DNA of 64,000 nucleotides from JAIRVZ01 sp031553415. Lineage in GTDB: Bacteria > Bacteroidota > Bacteroidia > Bacteroidales > Azobacteroidaceae. The stretch lies in assembly GCA_031553415.1 (NCBI GenBank), contig JAVBLO010000027.1, positions 1 through 64,000 of the forward strand, read 5' to 3'. The translations under genes were made by a program, and so were the position numbers. Positions 1-8,478 of this stretch are shown here, one piece after another (the stretch's first letter is position 1; every line of letters begins with the position of its first letter). Below the pieces are notes generated by a model. That model was not told the DNA's origin and did no database searches. It saw only the letters and a program-made list of their open reading frames with translations.

Positions 1-181
1 AGCGACAAACATTTCTCCGCGGAGCGTTTTTATATGTATCAAAGTGTTTGTTTAACTACGCCGGGAGCTTACGCCAGATTTCGACAAACCGTGCACCTTG
101 TACCCTGTACCTTGCACCCAAAAATAGTTCAATTCGTGCCCAATTCTAAATGACTTCCAACTAATATAAAACCAATGTATT
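1..181. other. Intergenic leader, no gene seen
   Basis: No convincing coding frame is visible. It holds a 10-bp perfect palindrome (CTCCGCGGAG, 15-24) and a short degenerate direct repeat around 93-119 built from GTACCTTGYACC-like units. The last part is AT-rich and presumably carries the promoter of the first gene, but I cannot place its boxes with confidence. Confidence 0.4.
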
Positions 182-1525
182 ATGACCGAAAACAAAAAAT
201 ACCATGCATTTAGTTTGTCTAATTATGAAACAATCCCTCAAATATCAAGATTGAATCCTGAAGACAAAGAAGCTATAGATGTAGTAGGAAGAGTTCTTCC
301 TTTCAAAACAAATAACTATGTAACAGAAGAGTTAATTGATTGGAATAATATTCCTAACGATCCCATTTTTACCTTGAATTTTCCCCGGAGGGAAATGTTG
401 TTGAAAAAACAGTATAATGAAGTATTGAGGTTAATTAAAACTGGTTCCCAGGAAGAATTCCTGAAAAATAAAATCAACCAAATCCGGTTGGATTTGAATC
501 CCAATCCGGCAGGACAGGAGCATAATATTCCCGTTTTAGGTGATAAAAAACTACATGGTATCCAACATAAATACAGGGAAACTGTTCTCTTTTTTCCTGC
601 GCAGGGACAAACTTGTCACGCTTATTGCACGTTTTGTTTCAGGTGGCCGCAATTTTCAGGAATGAACAATCTGAAATTTTCGATGCGTGAAGCGGATCTT
701 TTTTTCAAATATCTTAAAACGAAAAACAAAGTTACTGATGTGTTATTTACCGGAGGAGACCCACTGACAATGACTACCCATGCATTGGTTACATATATTG
801 AACCTTTATTGAAAAAAGAATTTAAGCACATTCATACGATTCGTTTGGGAACAAAATCATTAGCTTATTGGCCCTATCGTTTCCTTACAGATAAAGATTC
901 CGGAGAGTTGCTGGCTTTTTTTGAAAAGGTAGTTAATGCCGGTAAAAACCTGACAATCCAAGCCCATTTCAATCATCCGGTTGAATTATCAACAGAAGCT
1001 GTGAAACTTGCAATTGCTAAAATTCTGGGAACAGGCGCTCAAATCCGCACACAGTCTCCTTTGCTGCGAAAAATCAATGATCATCCCGATATTTGGGCCG
1101 AAATGTGGCGAAAACAAGTCGACATGAATTGTATCCCTTATTATATGTTTGTAGCAAGGGACACCGGTTCCAAATATTTTTTCGAACTGCCGTTGGAAAG
1201 ATGCTGGCAAATCTACAGGAAAGCCTATTCCAGAGTGAGTGGAACTTGCCGGACAGTGAGAGGGCCAAGCATGAGCACCTATGCCGGAAAAATCCAGATT
1301 CTCGGAGTTATTGAAATTAATAAAGATAAACATTTTGTCATGAGGTTTTTGCAAGGAAGAAATCCGGATTGGATTGGCATTCCTTTTTTTGCTGAATATA
1401 ATCCTGAAGCAACTTGGTTTAACCAGCTCAAACCATCATTCGGAGAAGGAAAATTTTTCTTTGAAAATGATGAGCAAGGATATAAATATCTCAATAAATA
1501 TAACACCAATTTTGATTTGGAATAA
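182..1525 (+). CDS. KamA-family radical SAM protein (lysine 2,3-aminomutase-like)
   Basis: A 447-residue cytosolic protein. The radical SAM cluster-binding motif CxxxCxxC is at Cys145, Cys149 and Cys152 (TCHAYCTFCFRW), and an FTGGDPL segment follows, as in the lysine 2,3-aminomutase family that uses SAM, a 4Fe-4S cluster and PLP. The region where lysine aminomutases carry a glycine-rich PLP-lysine loop reads RGPSMSTYAGK here. The fold assignment is therefore safe, but the reaction (lysine aminomutase or another aminomutase-like radical reaction) is not. It starts a co-directional set of four genes with short gaps, followed 73 bp later by a nitroreductase. The ATG at 182 is the first good start and gives the family's usual length. 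Confidence 0.85.
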   Translation: MTENKKYHAFSLSNYETIPQISRLNPEDKEAIDVVGRVLPFKTNNYVTEELIDWNNIPNDPIFTLNFPRREMLLKKQYNEVLRLIKTGSQEEFLKNKINQIRLDLNPNPAGQEHNIPVLGDKKLHGIQHKYRETVLFFPAQGQTCHAYCTFCFRWPQFSGMNNLKFSMREADLFFKYLKTKNKVTDVLFTGGDPLTMTTHALVTYIEPLLKKEFKHIHTIRLGTKSLAYWPYRFLTDKDSGELLAFFEKVVNAGKNLTIQAHFNHPVELSTEAVKLAIAKILGTGAQIRTQSPLLRKINDHPDIWAEMWRKQVDMNCIPYYMFVARDTGSKYFFELPLERCWQIYRKAYSRVSGTCRTVRGPSMSTYAGKIQILGVIEINKDKHFVMRFLQGRNPDWIGIPFFAEYNPEATWFNQLKPSFGEGKFFFENDEQGYKYLNKYNTNFDLE

Positions 1526-1598
1526 ACCTCTGTGAACTTTTTATGCAGGTTGATTGTTCTATCAATATTAAATTAACATACTAAAGTATCATTATATT

Positions 1599-2201
1599 AT
1601 GAACAACAATTTGAAAGACGCGATTGTAAATCGCAGGTCAATTTATGCCCTTAGTAATAAGTCTCTTATCTCTGATGAAGAAATAATTGAGATTGTTAAA
1701 TTTGCTATAAAGAATGTTCCGTCACCTTTCAATAGCCAATCTGCGCGGGCAGTTGTTTTGTTGGGAGAAAACCATTCAAAATTGTGGAGTATTGTTAAAA
1801 ATACACTTCGTAAATTTACACCTGCAGATAAATTTCCCGCAACTGAGAAAAAAATTAATGAATCTTTTGCTTCCGGTTATGGGACAGTCATGTTTTTTGA
1901 AGATCAGAGTGTTATCAAGAACCTGGAAACCTCGTTCCCCCTATATGCAGATAATTTTGCTTCCTGGTCATTACAATCATCTGGAATGCACCAGTTTACG
2001 GTTTGGGTGATGTTGGAAAACGCCGGATTCGGAGCTTCCTTGCAGCATTACAATCCACTGATTGATGATGAAGTAAGGAAAACATGGAATTTAGATCCTA
2101 ATTGGAAATTGATTTGTGAAATGCCGTTTGGCGTTCCGACAGCCAAACCGGGAGAAAAACAATTCTTACCTTTGGAAAACAGGGTGAAAGTGTTTTCCTG
2201 A
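1599..2201 (+). CDS. Nitroreductase family protein
   Basis: A 200-residue FMN-dependent oxidoreductase of the nitroreductase fold, in the small Hbn1/Frm2-like group by overall pattern. It begins with the family's N-terminal RRSIYAL segment, has the flavin-contacting region PSPFNSQSARAVVLLG near residues 40-57, and a central ASLQHYNP segment near residue 147. No signal peptide or membrane segment is present, so it is cytosolic. The physiological substrate cannot be told from sequence. It sits between the KamA-like gene and miaA, only 27 bp before the latter, so co-transcription is likely. Confidence 0.85.
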   Translation: MNNNLKDAIVNRRSIYALSNKSLISDEEIIEIVKFAIKNVPSPFNSQSARAVVLLGENHSKLWSIVKNTLRKFTPADKFPATEKKINESFASGYGTVMFFEDQSVIKNLETSFPLYADNFASWSLQSSGMHQFTVWVMLENAGFGASLQHYNPLIDDEVRKTWNLDPNWKLICEMPFGVPTAKPGEKQFLPLENRVKVFS

Positions 2202-2228
2202 TTTCTTTTTTTCATTTATATTTGTTCC

Positions 2229-3149
2229 ATGAATAATGAGCTTATCACTATACTTGGACCAACAGCATCAGGCAAAACTCCATTTGCGGCCGCTTTGGCC
2301 GCCCGGCTTGATACGGAAATAATCAGTGCCGATTCGCGACAGATTTACCGGGGAATGACCATCGGTACAGGAAAAGATTTGGATGATTATGTCGTTAATG
2401 GTAAAAAAATTCCATATCACTTAATCGATATATGTGAGCCTGGTTATAAATATAACGTATTCGAATATCAGCACGATTTTTTCAAGGCATTCAATGAAAT
2501 CCGGGAAAGAGGAAAACTTCCTATCCTTTGTGGAGGAACCGGCTTATACATTGAATCTGTCTTGAAAGCATACCGTTTGTTAGATGTACCTCAAAATCAG
2601 GAATTAAGGGAACGCTTGAAGGATAAGACTCTTCCGGAACTGGAAACTATCCTTCGTTCATATAAAAAATTGCATAATACTACAGATTTGGATACTGCCC
2701 AAAGGGCTGTCCGCGCTATTGAAATCGAAGAATATTATTTGTCGCACGACCCCAGAAAGAATGATTATGAACCGGTAAACAGCTTGATTATCGGTATCTC
2801 AATCGACAGGGAATTAAGACGGCAAAAAATCACTTCCCGCTTGAAAAAACGGTTGGAAGAAGGCATGGTTGAAGAAGTTCAATCATTGCTGGATTCAGGT
2901 ATCTCTCCTGACGACTTGATATATTATGGTTTGGAATACAAATTCCTGACACAATATATAACCGGGCAATTATCCTATAAGGAAATGTTTGAACAGTTAG
3001 AAATCGCCATTCACCAGTTTGCCAAGCGGCAAATGACCTGGTTTCGGGGAATGAAGCGGCGTGGATTCCAAATCCATTGGATTGATGCCTCATTGCCAAT
3101 GGAGGAAAAAATAGAGTTGGTATGTCAGTTAATTGGAACAAATAAATAG
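2229..3149 (+). CDS. miaA: tRNA dimethylallyltransferase
   Basis: MiaA transfers a dimethylallyl group from DMAPP to N6 of A37 in tRNAs reading UNN codons. The P-loop GPTASGKT is at residues 9-16, followed by the family signatures ISADSRQIYRGM and the YHLIDICEP segment. CGGTGLYIES near residue 100 is the tRNA/substrate-binding motif, and FAKRQMTWFRG near the C-terminus is also conserved. At 306 residues it is of normal length. Many Bacteroidota have two MiaA paralogues, so this may be one of a pair. It lies 35 bp ahead of the methyltransferase gene, forming a small nucleic-acid-modification neighbourhood. Confidence 0.95.
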   Translation: MNNELITILGPTASGKTPFAAALAARLDTEIISADSRQIYRGMTIGTGKDLDDYVVNGKKIPYHLIDICEPGYKYNVFEYQHDFFKAFNEIRERGKLPILCGGTGLYIESVLKAYRLLDVPQNQELRERLKDKTLPELETILRSYKKLHNTTDLDTAQRAVRAIEIEEYYLSHDPRKNDYEPVNSLIIGISIDRELRRQKITSRLKKRLEEGMVEEVQSLLDSGISPDDLIYYGLEYKFLTQYITGQLSYKEMFEQLEIAIHQFAKRQMTWFRGMKRRGFQIHWIDASLPMEEKIELVCQLIGTNK

Positions 3150-3184
3150 CTCAATTAGAGCCCTGTATGAAATAAATAATAATC

Positions 3185-4360
3185 TTGGAAGAAACTCTCA
3201 AATTTATTCAGGAACACCGATTTGACGATGTAAGGAAATTGGCATTCGCCTCTCATCCTGCAGATATCGATTTGCATTTTGCTTTATCTCAAATTGCCGG
3301 AAGACAGGCGATGAAAACAAAAATCCCTTCCTGGTATGAAAGCGATAATATCATTTATCCGAAACATCTTTCATTAGAACAATGTTCGTCGGAAGCTACT
3401 GCAAAATACAAGGCCTCATTAGTCAGTGGAGATTCGTTGATCGATTTAACCGGAGGTTTTGGCGTTGATTGTGCTTTCGTTGCGCAGAAATTTAAAACAG
3501 CTATTTATGTAGAGCGTTCGGAGTACCTCTGTGTAATAGCCGGGAAAAATTTTAATACTCTTGAATTGAGTCATGTTCGGATAATTCATGGAGAATCAGA
3601 TGATTACTTAGATAAAATATCCAAAGTTGATTGTATTTATTTAGATCCTGCCCGCAGGGATGGAGTAGGTGAGAAAACAATTGCTATTCAGGATTGTGAA
3701 CCAAACATCCTTGAACTGAAAGAGCAATTGTTGAGTAAAGCTGGAATGCTGATGATAAAATTGTCTCCAATGCTGGATATTTCATTGGCTTTGCAATCTT
3801 TGCCGGAAACAAAAGAAATCCATGTTGTGAGTGTTGCCGGAGAATGTAAAGAATTGATATTTATCCTGAAAGCCACCTTCTCAAGTGAACCTGTGCTCAA
3901 TTGTATAAATATTTTGAAGAATGATATTGTACAGGATTTTTCTTTCCTGAAATCAGAAGAGCAATGTACTATTAACTATACTTCTAAACCTGAAAGTTAT
4001 ATTTACGAACCCAACGCTTCTGTGTTAAAAGCCGGAGCATATAAAATAGTTGCTTCCAGGTTTAATTTGGAAAAACTCCATCCGGATAGCCACTTGTATA
4101 CTTCCAATCATTTAGTGGAAAATTTTCCCGGACGTATTTTCAAATTTATTTCTGTATTTTCTTTCAATAAAAAAGAAATAAAGGAAAATTTGGTTGGAAT
4201 TAAACAAGCTAATATCACTATAAGGAATTTTCCCGGTTCAGTAAATGAACTAAGAAAAAAATTGAAGCTGAAAGAAGGAGGAGATATTTATTTATTCGCT
4301 ACTACTTTATACAACGGAAAGAGGGTTTTGTTAATTACTTCAAAAATAAACGGAAAATAA
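3185..4360 (+). CDS. Class I SAM-dependent methyltransferase with THUMP-like C-terminus
   Basis: A 391-residue protein with a SAM-binding motif I (LIDLTGGFGVD, about residue 87) and the acidic motif DCIYLDPARRDG (about residue 150), typical of a Bacteroidota methyltransferase group that ends in a THUMP-like domain. A role in RNA modification is inferred from the family, not shown. The start is TTG at 3185, since no ATG lies nearby in frame and the N-terminal helix MEETLKFIQEHRF is conserved-looking; a non-ATG start is acceptable in this group. The gene ends 7 bp before a long inverted repeat that separates it from a convergent gene. Confidence 0.8.
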   Translation: MEETLKFIQEHRFDDVRKLAFASHPADIDLHFALSQIAGRQAMKTKIPSWYESDNIIYPKHLSLEQCSSEATAKYKASLVSGDSLIDLTGGFGVDCAFVAQKFKTAIYVERSEYLCVIAGKNFNTLELSHVRIIHGESDDYLDKISKVDCIYLDPARRDGVGEKTIAIQDCEPNILELKEQLLSKAGMLMIKLSPMLDISLALQSLPETKEIHVVSVAGECKELIFILKATFSSEPVLNCINILKNDIVQDFSFLKSEEQCTINYTSKPESYIYEPNASVLKAGAYKIVASRFNLEKLHPDSHLYTSNHLVENFPGRIFKFISVFSFNKKEIKENLVGIKQANITIRNFPGSVNELRKKLKLKEGGDIYLFATTLYNGKRVLLITSKINGK

Positions 4361-4366
4361 AATGAA

Positions 4367-4490
4367 GTTGTCTCAAAAGGCCACGAATTTCACAATTTTA
4401 TGCTACTTGGAGATTTTTTTTTGTATTCCGTTGATTATCAGGAAAATTAATTCGTGCTAATTTGTGAAATTTATGGCCTTTTGAGACAAC
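4367..4490. repeat. Long inverted repeat between convergent genes (bidirectional terminator / MITE-like)
   Basis: Two 29-nt arms (4367-4395 and 4462-4490) are inverted copies differing at only two positions. The outer part reads GTTGTCTCAAAAGGCC and the inner part CGAATTTCACAA or its variant. It fills the gap between the methyltransferase (ending 4360) and the DUF5005 gene (ending 4504 on -). A transcript from either side would fold it into a strong hairpin, so it can serve as a shared terminator. The outer sequence recurs in an element at 52429-52497, which suggests a dispersed repeat family. Confidence 0.75.
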
Positions 4491-4503
4491 CTGACCCGAT
4501 TAG

Positions 4504-7500
4504 TTATTTCTTTATGAAATTACCAACAAAAGTATCATTATCTTTATTGATTTTCAATAAATAATACCCTGAATACAGGAGACTTACATCAATCGGAGTT
4601 TCATTTGTAATCACTCCTGAAAGAACAGGAATTCCGCTTACATTATAAATATGGAAATTGCTTCCAGTCCATTCTTCAGTTAAATCCAGATTGAGCTCTT
4701 GTTCTGTTGGGTTAGGATAAAGATTTATTTTTGAATTTTTATGAGTTGATTTTATTCCCATGGATGTACTGATCAGTTTCCATAAAGCGCTGGCTTGATT
4801 GAGATCAGACATTTGGAATGTTCTCATATCTCCGTTATTAAGGCCATTGTATGTGTCTAAAACTTTATCACTGAATTTGTTAATAATTCTGACATAACCA
4901 CCTCCCGCATCTTGTACGATAAATTTTTGGTTGTCATATTCATTCTCTGAATCTGAAACTGCAAATAACCTCCATTCGGCTAATTGTAATGTAGTGCCTA
5001 TCAGGCAACTCATTTCTAAACGATAGTATGAATATGCAGTTTCATTATTGGGGATATCAAAAAATTTCTCTTTCGGGCGAGAAAATGAATTACCGGAGCG
5101 TGTATCCAGTGTAGTCCAATCGATACCGTTATTTGAACCTTGTAGTGTCCAGTTCCTTGGGTCACTATTTGTATTGCCGTTGGCAGATGGAATGATACTA
5201 TAATGTTTTATAACCCATGGGATATTTGATTGGAATTGCACCCAGGCCTTGTTGTGGGGAGTCAGGAATTTTGTTGCTCCAGAATTATCTATCAGGTTTT
5301 CCACTCTTTCAGTCATTTCAGAATCTTTATATTGTGCCGTAATTTTCCCCCCGAAATTAGTAATATTAAGCATTTTTATATCTGACTGTTCAATAGAAAC
5401 TCCGTCTTCAGTACTAAATCCAGGTATGGATAGTTTCAGATTACTTCCACGGTTAATGATTTCGTAATAACCGTTACCAACGTATTTCAATTCAAAAGTC
5501 TGTGAATTGCTTTCTGTGCCATTAGATTGTACAAGAATGGCATTTTCCTCAGTACTTTCATTTTCCATGTCCAGGTATAGTTCACTCTGCTTGTTTTGAA
5601 TTTTATAGATTCCTGACAAGTTACAGGCACCTTCGCGTCTGATAATTAGAGAGGTAGTTTTGTTCTTAAATGATTCTGAATCCAGGTTTGCAGAAGTTGA
5701 GTTTATAATTTTGGAATCCCCACTGAAATTATCCATGTCAAATAATTCGGCCACATAACCATCTTTCAGTTTCAAGGAAGCTAGGCTATTATCAGAGAAA
5801 CCCATTGCGGTTAAATCTTTCAGCAGATAATCTCCGACTTTCAGTCCGATTGAATTTCCGGTAAGATTGTCTCCTGCATATAGTTTGGCCACAGGGAATT
5901 TAAAACATGGTTTTTTACCGGTTGTTCCACCCACGCATTCATTACATTCATCTTTGTACGCAGTTCCGTTTACCACTCCCGCACAATCTTTCATATCAGT
6001 TGTGTAAGGAGAAAGTCCCAGTAAATCAATCTGAATGTAACGTTGGCGATACCAGTATTTATCTACATAAGCTTCCCAGCCTTCTAAAAATGCTTTGTAG
6101 TATGAGTTTGTTGAATATGATACAGAATATTTTCCATTGGCTAATTGAGCATGTATATTGGGCATATACCAATTATAAGCAGAATCTTTAGGTATGTTGT
6201 AAACGACTTGCCCTTTGGTCCAGGGGCCTTGCGGAGCCTGTGCAAAAGCAACTTGTATAGGGCCATACACGCCATATTGCGCTACCTGGGCATAATTTTT
6301 CTCTCCCAGTTTGATAAAACTTTCTGCCGGGACCTCGCTGACCCTGACCGATTTGTTTCTTCCGGCAGTTCCTTTTTCCCAGCCCTTGCCTGTCCAGAAC
6401 TCCCATTCCTCTCTGTTGCCACTAAAATTACTGATATGAGCTCGCGCTACATGGCTACCGTTATTTTTTTTGTAAGCATAAATTGTATCGTTATCGTCTA
6501 CAAAAAAGGATTCATAAGTAGTACAGTAACTTGCTTGTTTTTCAGCTCCTCTGTATACCAAATCCGGATAAGAATATTTACCGACATAAGAACGATTTGT
6601 TCCGGCATTTCCATTCACTTCTATCAAATATACTCTTACGGTATCTTCGTATAGAAAAGCATTTCTTACCCACACAAGATTTGAAATGTTATTGCCGGAG
6701 GTATAAATTGGTTCCGGCGCTTTGATAGTCGTATTTTGCCCTCCTTGATTAACAAAAGGAAAAGTATTTAATGTTCCGTCTTTTTCCTGTACTAACACAG
6801 CATTACGAATGAAAGTTCCCGTATCATACAAAGGGTTATAATTGGGATTATTAGTTCCATAATTGGAATCGTTAAAAAACCATATAGTACGGCCATCAGG
6901 CAAAGCTAAGGAAATATCATTGTCGCCCGCTACCCATCCTTTTTTATTAGCCGGACGCATCCAGTTCCAGGTATAGGTATTGAGAACATCCATGCCTTCG
7001 TTGTTATTCTGATCTAAAACTTCGACTCCATCCAATTGGTATTTTTTACCCTTTGTACTGGTGGTATAAGAGTCTTTTCCCTTTGCAGTAACACTCATAA
7101 AATAGAAATTGATTTTAATATCTTTTTGAGTGGATTTATACTTGAAAGGATAATTAAAAAAATGTCTTCCCGGATGCATTTCAAATAACACTCCTTGTTT
7201 TGTTTCGCCTTCAATTTCTACATAGATGGTTGAACGTTCTTCTCCCCGCGCCCAGAAACGCAGTAAATAAATAGAGTCTTCGCTTGCCGTCATGTAAGTC
7301 GTGGATTTGATGTCCCGGTAAGGATTCGTTTTTGGCGGTTTAGTTATATCAACAAGCATGCCCACATTGCCATCCATTACATATGGATTTTTAATAAGAC
7401 TAAATGTCGCTGAAGCATCACCGGTTACTTCATGTGTCCATCCGGTATTTAAACCATATTCAAAACTTCCGTTTTTAATGTAATTCTGTCCCCAGAACGG

Positions 7501-7545
7501 CAGAGACAGAAAGGAAAAAACTAATAATAAAGTTAAATTTTTCAT
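4504..7545 (-). CDS. Secreted multidomain DUF5005-like protein with crystallin, ricin, discoidin and T9SS domains
   Basis: A 1013-residue exported protein with a signal peptide at residues 1-19. It is followed by a CenC-like beta-sandwich (about 20-175) and a large domain (about 185-510) that I recognise as DUF5005-like, resembling propeller glycosidase-type folds. Next come a Cys-rich linker (DCAG...DECNECVGG...PC) and a beta/gamma-crystallin-like repeat (about 560-640). A ricin-type lectin region with a discoidin (F5/8C) domain near 745-865 follows, with a second ricin-like stretch after it. The last ~73 residues are a T9SS type A sorting domain (NLYPNPTEQELNL). No catalytic residues can be named. 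It is divergent from the sigma gene and preceded by a copy of the shared ECF-type promoter motif, so it very probably belongs to the same glycan-use regulon. Confidence 0.75.
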   Translation of the reverse strand: MKNLTLLLVFSFLSLPFWGQNYIKNGSFEYGLNTGWTHEVTGDASATFSLIKNPYVMDGNVGMLVDITKPPKTNPYRDIKSTTYMTASEDSIYLLRFWARGEERSTIYVEIEGETKQGVLFEMHPGRHFFNYPFKYKSTQKDIKINFYFMSVTAKGKDSYTTSTKGKKYQLDGVEVLDQNNNEGMDVLNTYTWNWMRPANKKGWVAGDNDISLALPDGRTIWFFNDSNYGTNNPNYNPLYDTGTFIRNAVLVQEKDGTLNTFPFVNQGGQNTTIKAPEPIYTSGNNISNLVWVRNAFLYEDTVRVYLIEVNGNAGTNRSYVGKYSYPDLVYRGAEKQASYCTTYESFFVDDNDTIYAYKKNNGSHVARAHISNFSGNREEWEFWTGKGWEKGTAGRNKSVRVSEVPAESFIKLGEKNYAQVAQYGVYGPIQVAFAQAPQGPWTKGQVVYNIPKDSAYNWYMPNIHAQLANGKYSVSYSTNSYYKAFLEGWEAYVDKYWYRQRYIQIDLLGLSPYTTDMKDCAGVVNGTAYKDECNECVGGTTGKKPCFKFPVAKLYAGDNLTGNSIGLKVGDYLLKDLTAMGFSDNSLASLKLKDGYVAELFDMDNFSGDSKIINSTSANLDSESFKNKTTSLIIRREGACNLSGIYKIQNKQSELYLDMENESTEENAILVQSNGTESNSQTFELKYVGNGYYEIINRGSNLKLSIPGFSTEDGVSIEQSDIKMLNITNFGGKITAQYKDSEMTERVENLIDNSGATKFLTPHNKAWVQFQSNIPWVIKHYSIIPSANGNTNSDPRNWTLQGSNNGIDWTTLDTRSGNSFSRPKEKFFDIPNNETAYSYYRLEMSCLIGTTLQLAEWRLFAVSDSENEYDNQKFIVQDAGGGYVRIINKFSDKVLDTYNGLNNGDMRTFQMSDLNQASALWKLISTSMGIKSTHKNSKINLYPNPTEQELNLDLTEEWTGSNFHIYNVSGIPVLSGVITNETPIDVSLLYSGYYLLKINKDNDTFVGNFIKK

Positions 7546-7620
7546 GTTATTATTTAAAAATTACAGTTATAAGCAGTTTGCATTCAGATTGCTTTGTATT
7601 TATTTCCTATGTTTATTTTA

Positions 7621-7645
7621 GACGATTGACTTTTGATAAACCACC
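7621..7645 (-). promoter_or_regulatory. Predicted ECF-sigma promoter of the DUF5005 gene
   Basis: On the minus strand GGTGG (7645-7641) is followed after exactly 16 nt by CGTC (7624-7621). This is the same arrangement found before five other transcription units in the window. The -10 element lies 75 nt upstream of the ATG at 7545. It is the only copy with CGTC rather than CGTT. Confidence 0.7.
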
Positions 7646-7694
7646 AATTGAATATTTGTAAATAATCTATAATTGATTAAAATTTTTAAAATAA

Positions 7695-7723
7695 TTGACA
7701 ATTACTGATTTTTTGTATTTTTA
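7695..7723 (+). promoter_or_regulatory. Possible housekeeping promoter of the sigma factor gene
   Basis: TTG at 7695-7697, an 18-nt gap, and TATTTTTA at 7716-7723 loosely resemble the Bacteroidota sigma-70 promoter (TTTG ... TAnnTTTG), with the last base of the -7 box differing. It is 24 nt before the preferred ATG. No copy of the ECF motif reads toward the sigma gene. Confidence 0.3.
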
Positions 7724-7747
7724 CGCCCAAAATAGCATTTGTTCAGA

Positions 7748-8293
7748 ATGGATAAGGATTTCTCAGAAATATACTTAGCATATTATCCCAAATTGTTAAG
7801 ATTTGCGACAGAATATGTTATATCGGAGGAGGATGCCGAAAATGTGGTGCAAGACTTATTTGTATATTTATGGGAGAACCGGATTTTAATGGCCAATGCC
7901 ATGAATCTGAATGCATACTTATTCCGGTTAGTGAGGAACCGGTGCATTGATTTCTTACGGGGAAAGATCCGTGAAGAGAATCGCAATAAAAAAATCCAGG
8001 AAACTTTTGAGATAGAATTAAGATTGAAGTTAGATTCTTTAGAAGATTTTGATAAACAAGGATATACTGAAGATGATATTGAAAAATTAATATCAGAAGC
8101 GATTGATAGTTTACCGGAAAGGTGCCGGCAAATATTTATTATGAGTAAAATGGAGAGAATGAAATATACTGAGATTGCAGCTCTATTAAGTCTGTCAATC
8201 AATACAGTAGAAAACCAGATGGGTATTGCGATGAAAAAATTGAAAGCAAAACTCAAAAACAATATGCCGCTCTATTTTTTCTTAATTTGTTAA
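7748..8293 (+). CDS. ECF RNA polymerase sigma factor, FecI-like
   Basis: A 181-residue ECF sigma factor. Region 2 is at about residues 8-75 (IYLAYYPKLLRFATEYV, then NAYLFRLVRNRCIDFLR). Region 4 is at about residues 110-165, with the promoter-recognition helix-turn-helix LPERCRQIFIMSKMERMKYTEI and then LSINTVENQMG. The frame is open to a TTG at 7739, but the ATG at 7748 gives the usual ECF N-terminus MDKDFSEIY. It is followed after 185 bp by fecR and then by a SusC with an STN domain, the standard Bacteroidota trans-envelope signalling module. When the glycan is sensed, FecR would release this sigma factor to transcribe the locus. The motif set at 7621, 8424, 32136, 33809, 50146 and 57004 is its likely target. 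Confidence 0.93.
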   Translation: MDKDFSEIYLAYYPKLLRFATEYVISEEDAENVVQDLFVYLWENRILMANAMNLNAYLFRLVRNRCIDFLRGKIREENRNKKIQETFEIELRLKLDSLEDFDKQGYTEDDIEKLISEAIDSLPERCRQIFIMSKMERMKYTEIAALLSLSINTVENQMGIAMKKLKAKLKNNMPLYFFLIC

Positions 8294-8423
8294 TGCCCTT
8301 TTTCATATTTTCTAATCTGTTAAAGTCGCATTAACCATCTGATTTTTTCTCCCTGATTTTCATGATTACCTTTCTCTTGTATTTAATTTACGAATTTTTC
8401 TCTAAAAGATTACATTTTGTTTT

Positions 8424-8448
8424 GGTGGATTTTGTATTCCGAAACGTT
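8424..8448 (+). promoter_or_regulatory. Predicted ECF-sigma promoter of the fecR-susC operon
   Basis: TTTTGGTGG with GGTGG at 8424-8428, then exactly 16 nt, then CGTT at 8445-8448. The -10 end is 30 nt before the fecR ATG. It lies between the sigma gene and fecR, so fecR and the downstream susCD-GH genes can be induced separately from the sigma gene. Confidence 0.75.
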
Positions 8449-8478
8449 CATAAGTCAACGTAAGGTAAAAAGATAGAA

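Noticed and set aside
989..1354. 121-codon minus-strand frame inside the KamA-like gene
   Set aside because: No recognisable product; antisense to a well-supported gene.
4361..4503. Complete insertion sequence
   Set aside because: The inverted repeat has no transposase; it is too short to be autonomous.
7739..7747. TTG start for the sigma factor
   Set aside because: It adds only three residues before an ATG that gives the normal ECF N-terminus.
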